The translations under genes and the position numbers were made by a program. Shown one piece after another: positions 16,907 through 23,440 of a DNA stretch of 64,000 bases. The notes beneath the pieces were generated by a model, which saw only the letters and a program-made list of their open reading frames with translations, was not told where the DNA came from and searched no databases. The stretch's first letter is position 1. The number at the start of each line of letters is the position of its first letter. Origin of the DNA: Desulfitobacterium_A sp034927245 (lineage in GTDB: Bacteria; Bacillota; Desulfitobacteriia; Desulfitobacteriales; Desulfitobacteriaceae); NCBI RefSeq assembly GCF_034927245.1, contig NZ_JAYFQK010000020.1, positions 1 to 64,000 on the forward strand, given 5' to 3'.

Positions 16907-17773
16907 CTAATTGCTCATCGTTCTCCAGGCATTTTCGAGTGCCCGCTTAATCAAGGTACCTGCGATCTCTTGACGATAGACCGCCGTTGAACGAACATCA
17001 TCAATCGGTTTTACCGCATTGGATACAACGCCGGCGACTTCTGAAAGCAATTTTTCCGAGATAACATTCCCGATTAAACATTCTTCACCGGCGGGTACTC
17101 TGATCGGTGTAGCCGCGACAGAGCCCAGAGCAAATCTAGCCTTGTTCACGATTTTAGTCTTAGGATCCGCTTCAATAAACACTGCGGCATTCACAACCGA
17201 AATTGCCAAAGCTTTACGCTTGCCCAGCTTTTCAAAGCTGCTGCTTTGATTGACCCCTTGAGCTTCAAAGGATATTTCCGTGATTAACTCCCCGGGTTCG
17301 AGGTAAGTGCGCCCCGGACCCTTGAACAGGTCTTTTAAAAGGATTTCTCTGGTTCCGGTTGCACTTGCTATTGTGATTGTTGCATCGTAAGCCATCAGCG
17401 CAGGAACGGTATCGGCGGCCGGGGAAGCATTCCCCATATTTCCCCCTACAGTCCCATTATTACGAATTTGTGGGGATCCGACTAAACCTGCCGCTTTAGC
17501 TAAAGCCGGTGCATATTTCCTAATGGTATCTGATTCAAAGAGTCGAGTGTGCGTAGTTAAAGCACCGATGGTTATCTTGCCGCCCTCGACTTTTATACCT
17601 TTTAAACTATCCAAGGCGCCTAAATCTAAAATAGCTGAGGGATGAATAATGTTTTCTTTGATTTTAACCATGACATCAGTCCCACCCGCTAAAAGACAAT
17701 AGCTCGGATTTTCCCTCATCAATATAATGGCTTCTTCTATCGTGTTTGGTCTGAAATACTCGAATTTGCTCAC
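16907..17773 (-). CDS. ndhF: Nicotinate dehydrogenase, FAD subunit
   Basis: This 288-residue FAD-binding subunit resembles CoxM/XdhB and delivers electrons from the iron-sulfur subunit to the pyridine nucleotide. The family's FAD contacts are visible: AGGTDVMVKIKE at about 29-40, then IGALTTHTRL, GSPQIRNNGTVGGNMGNASPAAD and the PGELITEI segment. It is the first gene of the nicotinate operon, with its ATG about 110 bp downstream of the predicted sigma-54 transcription start. The following ndhS starts 16 bp later, so the four subunits are co-transcribed. Confidence 0.9.
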   Translation of the reverse strand: MSKFEYFRPNTIEEAIILMRENPSYCLLAGGTDVMVKIKENIIHPSAILDLGALDSLKGIKVEGGKITIGALTTHTRLFESDTIRKYAPALAKAAGLVGSPQIRNNGTVGGNMGNASPAADTVPALMAYDATITIASATGTREILLKDLFKGPGRTYLEPGELITEISFEAQGVNQSSSFEKLGKRKALAISVVNAAVFIEADPKTKIVNKARFALGSVAATPIRVPAGEECLIGNVISEKLLSEVAGVVSNAVKPIDDVRSTAVYRQEIAGTLIKRALENAWRTMSN

Positions 17774-17897
17774 CTTTACTTGCGCCTCCCTTATCGAGCC
17801 CCAAATGTAAGCCCTTTGGTTTTAGTTTTTCCCAAATTTACTTATACTATTTGAGAATCTCATTTCTTCAAACTTTTTGTTACGTGCATAATAATAA

Positions 17898-17913
17898 GCA
17901 AGATTCGTGCCAA
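17898..17913 (-). promoter_or_regulatory. Sigma-54 (-24/-12) promoter of the nicotinate operon
   Basis: On the minus strand the sequence reads TTGGCAC, five bases, TTGC: a near-perfect -24/-12 element with GG and GC at the required ten-base spacing. It lies about 125 bp upstream of the ndhF start codon and just downstream of a gene for a sigma-54 activator. Transcription would start near 17886, leaving a leader of about 110 nt. No sigma-A-like promoter of similar quality is evident in this gap. Confidence 0.85.
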
Positions 17914-17929
17914 CGCTTTTTAGTATGTC

Positions 17930-17958
17930 CCCAAAATAAAAAAAGGCCCCAAAGCCTT
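17930..17958 (-). terminator. Rho-independent terminator after the activator gene
   Basis: A short stem (AAGGC/GCCTT, arms 17954-17958 and 17943-17947) with a six-base loop is followed on the minus strand by a run of T (TTTTTTATTTT). It lies between the activator gene and the sigma-54 promoter, so it would keep regulator transcription from entering the operon. It is the second of two hairpins in this gap. Confidence 0.6.
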
Positions 17959-17970
17959 ATTGTATGATCA

Positions 17971-17986
17971 TTCTTTACTGAAAGAA
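17971..17986. promoter_or_regulatory. Candidate upstream activator sequence
   Basis: The perfect palindrome TTCTTTACTGAAAGAA (six-base arms, four-base centre) is centred about 66 bp upstream of the -24 element, close to -90 from the predicted start. That is the usual distance for a sigma-54 activator binding site. No protein-binding evidence is available; the call rests on symmetry and position. Confidence 0.45.
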
Positions 17987-18105
17987 CGCTGACATAATAA
18001 TCCATATTTCGATAGTCCATTCATTTTTATTACATAAATGAAACGTTTTTTTGTTAATTTTTTTGTTATTCTTTTCACTTTTGTAATATTTATCTTAGAA
18101 ATAAA

Positions 18106-18135
18106 AAGAACCATTTCTATCGTGAAATGGTTCTT
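18106..18135 (-). terminator. Terminator hairpin directly after the activator gene
   Basis: A perfect 12-bp stem (arms 18106-18117 and 18124-18135, six-base loop) starts five bases after the stop codon of the activator gene. A T-rich stretch follows on the minus strand. It is a good intrinsic terminator. The T-tract is interrupted, which may be why a second hairpin follows at 17943. Confidence 0.7.
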
Positions 18136-18140
18136 GATTC

Positions 18141-19760
18141 CTAATCTCTTTCCAGTTTTTCATCCAAGCCAAACTCAACTATTTTTCTCCAAAGTGTTGT
18201 TGTGCTTATTCCTAAAAGCCGAGCCGCTTTTACTTTTTTATATTTTACAACCTCTAAGGCTTCCTTAATTATTTTCTTCTCAGTCTCGCGTAAAGCATCC
18301 CCGAGGTTAAGATTGCCTGGCTTGATTTCAAGAACTACGGCATCTTTTACCGAATCCGATTCCTGACGCAAATATGATGGCAGATGTTTTGGCAAAAGTT
18401 CATATGTATCGCGTCCAACCATATTCATAGCATGTTCGATACAGTTTTGCAGTTCACGAACATTGCCAGGCCAATTATGATTTTTTAAAATTCCGATTGT
18501 CTCCGGATCAATTTTTTCAATAGCCTTACCAAAGGCAACATTATATTTCTGCATGAAATATTTTGCCAGTAAAATAATATCTCCTTGACGTTCTTTGAGA
18601 GGGGGTATTTTTATCTGTACCACATTTAGGCGATAAAATAAATCCTGTCGAAACTTGCCCTCGGCGATCAAAACATTTAAGTCCTTATTTGTAGAAGCGA
18701 TAACACGCACATCTATTTTCTTAGGTTTTAAACCGCCAATACGAACGACTTCCCTCTCCTGCAGCACCCGTAATAACTTTGTTTGCAAGCCCAGTTCCAT
18801 CTCACTAATCTCATCGAGAAAAATAGTACCCCCATTGGCTTGTTCAAACGCACCCGGGCTCCCGCCCTTTTTAGCTCCTGTAAAAGCTCCTTCTTCGTAA
18901 CCAAAGAGATTGCTTTCGATAAGAGTCGCCGGCAAAGCTCCACAGTTTAGAGCTACAAACGGTTTAGCTCTTCTGGGACTTGCATTATGAATAGACTGGG
19001 CAAACAACTCTTTACCTGTCCCCGTATCCCCATAAATTAATATCGAGGAGATTCCATTGGCTACAAAATTAGCCATACTCTTCGTTTTTATTAAAGATTC
19101 ACTTTCACCGATAATATCTTCAAAAGTATAGCGCGTATTTTGTAATTTTTTAACTTCTTCATATAATTTTTGCTGCCGCTTGGAAGTATCTTCGTTATTA
19201 AAACCGAATCCAAAGTTTTTAGTAATCGGTATGCGCACCGCCATAGCTCCCTGAACCGAAAAAGATTTACCAACTACCGGTTCTTGGGATTCCATCGCTG
19301 TCAGTGCTTGTTTACTAACTTTCCCTTTTAACTCTAATCGCTCTGTACCATCCGAATTATAACTGCTAGTGCGTTCACCAAACTCATTAAACAGAACTGC
19401 CTCACCGCCGGCTACCTGTGCAATCATAGGCAATGCTCGCTTTAATGATTCTTGTAACTTCTGTTCCTTTTTTAGCCGTTCCACATTACTGCAAGACAAA
19501 ACAAAGTTACCTAAAGGTAAGGCCCAAGCATCCGCCAAATCGACAATCTGAGAAGAACCAACAAGCGGCTTCCCTTCAATCGCTGCTTTTTTGGCCAATT
19601 CATAAATCTTACCCTTAAGACTGGGAATTTCTTGACCATTATAGTCAAAGGTAGATATTCTTCTACCTTCATAATCAGTAATAACGGCATATCCCCCTGT
19701 TGTTTTGGCAAGTATAGGTAATAATCCGACAAGCTGTTCAAACTCCAAATGCGTCTCCAT
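18141..19760 (-). CDS. Sigma-54-dependent activator of the nicotinate operon
   Basis: This 539-residue enhancer-binding protein has a Walker A GDTGTGKE at 244-251, the sigma-54-contacting GAFTGA at 291-296, Walker B GTIFLDE at 311-317, and a Fis-type helix-turn-helix at about 505-530. The N-terminal 200 residues hold two similar segments (about 10-75 and 108-172). Each has an ALP/LLP start, a GG-Y/E-A-V core and an LKGK motif, so this looks like a duplicated sensory domain rather than a response-regulator receiver. The ligand is plausibly nicotinate or 6-hydroxynicotinate. It has its own sigma-A promoter and two terminators. Confidence 0.9.
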   Translation of the reverse strand: METHLEFEQLVGLLPILAKTTGGYAVITDYEGRRISTFDYNGQEIPSLKGKIYELAKKAAIEGKPLVGSSQIVDLADAWALPLGNFVLSCSNVERLKKEQKLQESLKRALPMIAQVAGGEAVLFNEFGERTSSYNSDGTERLELKGKVSKQALTAMESQEPVVGKSFSVQGAMAVRIPITKNFGFGFNNEDTSKRQQKLYEEVKKLQNTRYTFEDIIGESESLIKTKSMANFVANGISSILIYGDTGTGKELFAQSIHNASPRRAKPFVALNCGALPATLIESNLFGYEEGAFTGAKKGGSPGAFEQANGGTIFLDEISEMELGLQTKLLRVLQEREVVRIGGLKPKKIDVRVIASTNKDLNVLIAEGKFRQDLFYRLNVVQIKIPPLKERQGDIILLAKYFMQKYNVAFGKAIEKIDPETIGILKNHNWPGNVRELQNCIEHAMNMVGRDTYELLPKHLPSYLRQESDSVKDAVVLEIKPGNLNLGDALRETEKKIIKEALEVVKYKKVKAARLLGISTTTLWRKIVEFGLDEKLERD

Positions 19761-19796
19761 AATTAGCCCCCAAGGAATATATTGCTTCCGTTAAAG

Positions 19797-19825
19797 ATAA
19801 TACCATGCAGCACATCCGATGGCAA
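19797..19825 (-). promoter_or_regulatory. Sigma-A-type promoter of the activator gene
   Basis: On the minus strand TTGCCA is followed after exactly 17 bases by TATTAT, about 37 bp upstream of the activator start codon, which has a GGGGGC ribosome binding site. This suggests low-level constitutive expression of the regulator. Confidence 0.65.
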
Positions 19826-19876
19826 TTACACAAAATTTTTCTTCTCCGCTCTTTCATACACCATTCACGAGTCTGG

Positions 19877-20566
19877 CTAAAAACGGGGAAACCGATAATG
19901 TCCGGTAATAGGTGACGGCCAACTCTGCAATTGGTCCGTCTCACTTGCAGTCGGTCCAGCGTTATGAAGCAAATAGGGTACACCATCCGGGCGGCGCTTA
20001 TCTGAAATAATAGCGATGTGTTCATGCGGTGTACCAAATGTTACAATATCTCCCGGTTGCCACATATAAAGGTTTTCTACATCACCCGGTCTAATCTCCT
20101 TCGTTAGCTCCAAACCATGCCTGCTGAAGAAAACCTGAAGATTGGGAACTCTCCTGTAATCAATGTTTGGGTCAGGTTTTCCTTCAACACGAGGGTACTT
20201 TGATATGTTTTCACGTATATCTTTATCTACCATATCCTTGAGGTTGTAACCTGAATCTCGGAATGCCCTCCACACTACATCAGTACAAACCCCTTCTGTC
20301 TCCGGTGGATTCCCGCCTTGGTAATAAGCACTGCGGTATTGTGGTTTTCTGCTGACTTCCGCCTTGGCACCGGCTACAATATCCCTTAGATCATCTAAAC
20401 CATCGCCGTCTTTATCAATGGGGCAAGAAATTTGTGCTATGTCTAGGGATTTTTCAAAAGGCAAATGGTTTTCGAGGGGTAACGGCTTCAACCTTGGCAT
20501 AGTTGCAGCCGCTAGGACAAGGGCTAAACCAAGAAAACAGATACCGAGAGCAATGAACCTTTTCAA
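19877..20566 (-). CDS. DUF1287-family exported protein (amidase-like fold)
   Basis: The 229-residue protein has an N-terminal hydrophobic segment (about residues 4-23) acting as signal or anchor. A domain of the DUF1287/YijF type follows, related to NlpC/P60-like papain folds. Landmarks are EGVCTDVVWRAFRDSGYNLK with the candidate catalytic Cys, a DIVTFG segment, HEHIAIIS with the candidate His, and YLLHNAGP. An NlpC-like activity on peptidoglycan or peptides outside the membrane is plausible but unproven for this family. It starts at TTG, seven bases after a strong AGGGGGTGG site. Its end lies 116 bp upstream of the activator start. Confidence 0.75.
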   Translation of the reverse strand: MKRFIALGICFLGLALVLAAATMPRLKPLPLENHLPFEKSLDIAQISCPIDKDGDGLDDLRDIVAGAKAEVSRKPQYRSAYYQGGNPPETEGVCTDVVWRAFRDSGYNLKDMVDKDIRENISKYPRVEGKPDPNIDYRRVPNLQVFFSRHGLELTKEIRPGDVENLYMWQPGDIVTFGTPHEHIAIISDKRRPDGVPYLLHNAGPTASETDQLQSWPSPITGHYRFPRF

Positions 20567-20598
20567 GTGTAATCCACCCCCTTTAGATATTCAGCTAA

Positions 20599-21120
20599 TC
20601 ATTCCTTATCTTCAGAACCATTCTCTTTCTTTAATCCAGCGGTTCTAAGGATATTTAGAAAATTAACCAAACCCTGTGATCCAAAGAAAATCCCTAAACC
20701 TATGATAAATTCTGTTATTCCACCTACAGAACCAAGAATTATTCTCGTAATAGAATTAGGAGACCCACTCAACGTGGATAAATTGGTTACTAACCTTGGT
20801 AGGGAGTTACCCATAAAGTAAAGGCCTAGAACCGAAAAAGCTACTCTTTGAATATCACCGGCCTCTATTCCTGAGCCCTTGTTAGAATTACTTTCCCCGG
20901 TAACCATAATTGCTGACATTTTATCAGAAAGAAACCATAGTAAAACTCCAACGAATATATAAAATAACGAAAAAATGATATTTAATGGCCTTTCATTTGC
21001 TATTGGGTCCGGCGTTGCCATTGAATAGAGAAGTATATTGGATAATACATTAGTCCCTTGAATAATAAAGAAGATACCCAAGACTTTACAAGCGAGGCTT
21101 GCAATTTCACGTTTACTCAC
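20599..21120 (-). CDS. Multi-pass membrane protein of unknown function
   Basis: About four hydrophobic helices are visible: near residues 9-30, 50-70, 95-112 and 130-150 of the 173-residue protein. Lysine- and glutamate-rich residues lie at the C-terminus. I choose the GTG at 21120, with GGGAG just upstream, over the TTG at 21153, because it avoids overlap with the preceding methyltransferase gene. I do not recognise the family. It lies between a methyltransferase gene upstream and the DUF1287 gene downstream on the same strand, possibly as one unit. Confidence 0.6.
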   Translation of the reverse strand: MSKREIASLACKVLGIFFIIQGTNVLSNILLYSMATPDPIANERPLNIIFSLFYIFVGVLLWFLSDKMSAIMVTGESNSNKGSGIEAGDIQRVAFSVLGLYFMGNSLPRLVTNLSTLSGSPNSITRIILGSVGGITEFIIGLGIFFGSQGLVNFLNILRTAGLKKENGSEDKE

Positions 21121-21145
21121 TATTCTCCCTTCCCTTTCATAAGGC

Positions 21146-21763
21146 TCAAACAATTTCCAAGACCCCTGCGCACGATGAAATCTGTGTATATATTGGACTA
21201 AACCCTCTAATTCTCAATTTTTCCGTTATTTCATCTGCAACAATGTAGATTTCATCTACATCCCAGCCTTGCGCTTTTTCTCTACAATGTCTAAGCTCGT
21301 CCCGTGTTCGAAATGCTATATCTGCAATAACAACTTTCCCATCTTCTTTTAGGTTACCTTTGAGTAGTTTAAAAAAGTCTACCTTTTTATCATCCTCAAG
21401 ATGATGAATGGCATAAGACGAAATTATATAGTTAAATTTCATCTGCTCAAATTCATTCGGTATACCTTTTGAAAAATCATGACATACGAACTGGCCCTTA
21501 GGCATATTTCGTTTTGCCAATTCCAGCATTTTTGGTGAAAAATCAATTCCATAAATCTCTGCGCCTTTATTGTATAATTCTTTGGTCAGTAAGCCGGTGC
21601 CGACACCAATATCTAAGATACTAGCACCGTCAGAGAAATTCACGCATCGATTTACGAAAGAAAGCACTTCGTAATAACCCTCAAACGGATAGCCTTCACA
21701 TAAACGGGAGATTGACTCATCATATTCTCCAGCCCATTTATCAAACCCAATACTGTTTAACAT
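21146..21763 (-). CDS. Class I SAM-dependent methyltransferase
   Basis: The 205-residue Rossmann-like methyltransferase has motif I ILDIGVGTGLLTKEL at about 49-63 and motif II in IYGIDFSPKML. The acidic post-II segment and the FNYIISSYAIHHLED segment fit the Methyltransf_25/11 type. The substrate cannot be deduced; small-molecule methyltransferases of this architecture are common. No signal peptide is seen. It starts at ATG with GGAGGCTCCG upstream. The downstream membrane protein may be co-transcribed. Confidence 0.8.
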   Translation of the reverse strand: MLNSIGFDKWAGEYDESISRLCEGYPFEGYYEVLSFVNRCVNFSDGASILDIGVGTGLLTKELYNKGAEIYGIDFSPKMLELAKRNMPKGQFVCHDFSKGIPNEFEQMKFNYIISSYAIHHLEDDKKVDFFKLLKGNLKEDGKVVIADIAFRTRDELRHCREKAQGWDVDEIYIVADEITEKLRIRGFSPIYTQISSCAGVLEIV

Positions 21764-21793
21764 TCGGAGCCTCCTTATACTAAATCCTATTAT

Positions 21794-21949
21794 TTAGCCT
21801 CCTTTCTTTATAAATATGTCGAGTGCTTTAATACCCTTAGTTAAAAAACGGAAAAGTTGAATTAAACAAGCAAAACCTACAATCCATAAAACAAAATTAA
21901 ATACAACGGCTAAACCAAATACGCCGGAATTGACACTTATAGGATTCAT
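21794..21949 (-). CDS. 51-residue small membrane protein
   Basis: This short gene runs from ATG at 21949 to TAA at 21794, with a good GGAGGT site seven bases upstream of the start. The product has one long hydrophobic helix (about residues 8-34, FGLAVVFNFVLWIVGF and onward) and a lysine-rich tail, so it should be a single-span membrane peptide. No family is recognised. It precedes the methyltransferase gene on the same strand by about 30 bp. Spacing, ribosome binding site and composition support a real gene. Confidence 0.6.
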   Translation of the reverse strand: MNPISVNSGVFGLAVVFNFVLWIVGFACLIQLFRFLTKGIKALDIFIKKGG

Positions 21950-22055
21950 TTTCTAACCTCCAAATCATCTCGCTATTCTAAAAATTCATATTAATAAACT
22001 TTAGTGGTATATTTCTCCAGCTAATATAGTAAATCCTTCTATTCTATTTTTAGAT

Positions 22056-22757
22056 TTAATCTATCGGTGAACGATATAAACAATCCCGCTTTTTATTGCA
22101 GTATAGGCACTGATCGTCCTGAAATGAAGGTAAGTCCTTACCGGCTAAAATGATCCCCATTAATGACTTTAGGGGATATAATGATAAATCTTTTTGGATC
22201 GTTATCCCAATTGCATAAGCTTCAGTAACCTGAAACAGTTCTTTTTCCGCTGCGATGGGTATACCTTGACATCCCGGGCTGAGCGTATGGCTTATTGTTT
22301 TAATATTGGTATTGACCTCGTTAAGTTGAACGTGAAATTCCCGGCGAATCCTTACTTCGGCCTCCCGCAATGCAGCAAGCCCAATCGCTTCAAGCATATA
22401 ACCTGAAATATAATCTTTGGCCTTAAAAAATTCCGCAATCCATTCATCGATCATCGGGCCTAAAGTAATCGCAAATAAAGCCGCATACTTGCTCTTGTTG
22501 AATAAGGGATGTTTGTATGGTAATAACACTTTTCCTTCTTTGCTTTCAAGACGATCAGAATTTGGCTCGACTTCGGTAATAACAAACGTCCCTTTAGATT
22601 TTATCTCTTGGTTAAAAACTTGCAGGCATTGATCATATGTTTCTAATGGAAATTCAGAAGCATGATTTGTTGATAGGTAAGGTGCCAGATAATGTCTTAC
22701 TTGCAGCGGGTCGTGAACCAATTCTTGGGATATAAAGTTGATCCTACGCTTAATCAT
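22056..22757 (-). CDS. Stand-alone MetH activation-domain-like protein
   Basis: The 233-residue protein resembles the cobalamin-dependent methionine synthase activation (AdoMet-binding) domain without the rest of MetH. Landmarks are YMLEAIGLAALREAE in the middle and the SPGCQGIP segment, like the SPGY loop of the family. A segment ending in KSLMGII follows, then a C-terminal cysteine cluster CLYCNKKRDC. In anaerobes such stand-alone proteins occur with corrinoid enzymes, where reductive reactivation is the likely role. Here it stands alone, with no corrinoid protein adjacent. The ATG at 22757 follows GGAGGTG; the in-frame GTG at 22763 lies inside that site and is rejected. Confidence 0.7.
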   Translation of the reverse strand: MIKRRINFISQELVHDPLQVRHYLAPYLSTNHASEFPLETYDQCLQVFNQEIKSKGTFVITEVEPNSDRLESKEGKVLLPYKHPLFNKSKYAALFAITLGPMIDEWIAEFFKAKDYISGYMLEAIGLAALREAEVRIRREFHVQLNEVNTNIKTISHTLSPGCQGIPIAAEKELFQVTEAYAIGITIQKDLSLYPLKSLMGIILAGKDLPSFQDDQCLYCNKKRDCLYRSPID

Positions 22758-22773
22758 GATCACCTCCGATATA

Positions 22774-22815
22774 GGAAACTTACTTCAGGTGGAGTTTTGA
22801 CTCCATCTGAAGTTT
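22774..22815. repeat. Copy 1 of a 42-bp hairpin repeat
   Basis: This 42-bp sequence contains an imperfect inverted repeat (arms CTTCAGGTGGAG and CTCCATCTGAAG). It is the same at 40 of 42 positions as 33791-33832, and the flanking AGTTGAC/TGTTGAT is also similar. The two differences fall in the left arm. It may be a dispersed intergenic hairpin or a mobile terminator. Here it lies just upstream of the MetH-activation-like gene. Confidence 0.65.
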
Positions 22816-22838
22816 AGTTGACTTATCCAGGGACTTAG

Positions 22839-22880
22839 CGCCACTTGCCTCCCACTTAAGAAGTGGGAGTCTTAGTGGCG
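22839..22880. mobile_element. Nested hairpin resembling an IS200/IS605 end remnant
   Basis: Two stacked stems are visible: an outer CGCCACT/AGTGGCG (22839-22845 with 22874-22880) and a perfect inner 9-bp stem CTCCCACTT/AAGTGGGAG (22849-22857 with 22861-22869) with a three-base loop. Compact subterminal hairpins of this kind are typical of IS200/IS605-group ends and of the RNA scaffold of TnpB elements. No tnpA or tnpB is present, so I call it a possible solo end. This is recognition by shape, not a confirmed match. Confidence 0.35.
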
Positions 22881-22894
22881 GTTAGTCATCGGAT

Positions 22895-23029
22895 ATGACG
22901 GCGGGTATTAAAGCCATTAAAAAGCTTAGTATAGAAACTCTTCCAATGACCGAAGCTAAAACAGAATCTATATCAAAATTATACCGAAGATTGGGAAAAA
23001 TGTGCAAGGAGGATAATAACCATGGGTGA
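22895..23029 (+). CDS. Possible 44-residue ORF or remnant
   Basis: An ATG-to-TGA frame encodes a short basic, hydrophilic peptide. It begins 14 bp after the nested hairpin and overlaps the start of the next gene, whose ribosome binding site lies within it. No ribosome binding site precedes it. It may be a 3' remnant of a gene cut by an insertion, or chance. Confidence 0.2.
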   Translation: MTAGIKAIKKLSIETLPMTEAKTESISKLYRRLGKMCKEDNNHG

Positions 23030-23387
23030 GAAGAATATTCTGGCATATTTTTAAACTGTTGATGAAGCGGAGAAAACTGCGAATCAAATAAAAAATATGG
23101 GAATATCCAATGTCAAAATTGATCGTATTCACCAGTATGTACAAGATCCGACGGACCAATTGATGAATCCAATCACCGGACAAGTCGGAAGTATATCTGA
23201 CTTAACGTTAGGCGATATCAGCGGCAATGCCAGTCCCTTAACCGCAGCCAGTACCTCTGCAAGCGGAATGAGTGACGGTGGCGGCTCCCATGTAACAGGC
23301 CGTGATATCCTTTTAGCGGCAATTGTAGATGAATCCCAATTCGAGTCTCTGCGCGAAGAAATCCGTTCCAATGGCGGATTGATCTGA
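23022..23387 (+). pseudogene. General stress protein 17M-like gene with an early stop
   Basis: From an ATG with a strong AAGGAGG site the frame reads MGEKNILAYF, then TAA (23052-23054), then continues in frame with TVDEAEKTANQIKNMGI and on to the end. The total of about 121 codons looks like a GSP17M/YflT-type stress protein, with a glycine/serine-rich middle. In such proteins the stop position would normally be a charged codon, and a single A-to-T change of AAA would produce TAA. Restart at the ATG at 23097 is possible but has no ribosome binding site. I therefore treat it as a recent nonsense pseudogene or a sequencing error. Confidence 0.6.
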
Positions 23388-23392
23388 TTAGC

Positions 23393-23433
23393 AAAAGAGC
23401 ACCGAACCACTTCGTGTGATTAGGTGCTCTTTT
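23393..23433. terminator. Bidirectional terminator
   Basis: The arms AAAAGAGCACC (23393-23403) and GGTGCTCTTTT (23423-23433) form a perfect 11-bp stem. It lies between the convergent stress-protein pseudogene and the UbiB-like gene, with T-runs on both strands. Confidence 0.8.
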
Positions 23434-23440
23434 CACAAAC

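Noticed and set aside
22895..23029. Confident call of the 44-codon frame
   Set aside because: No ribosome binding site and no recognisable family. It is kept only as a low-confidence feature.
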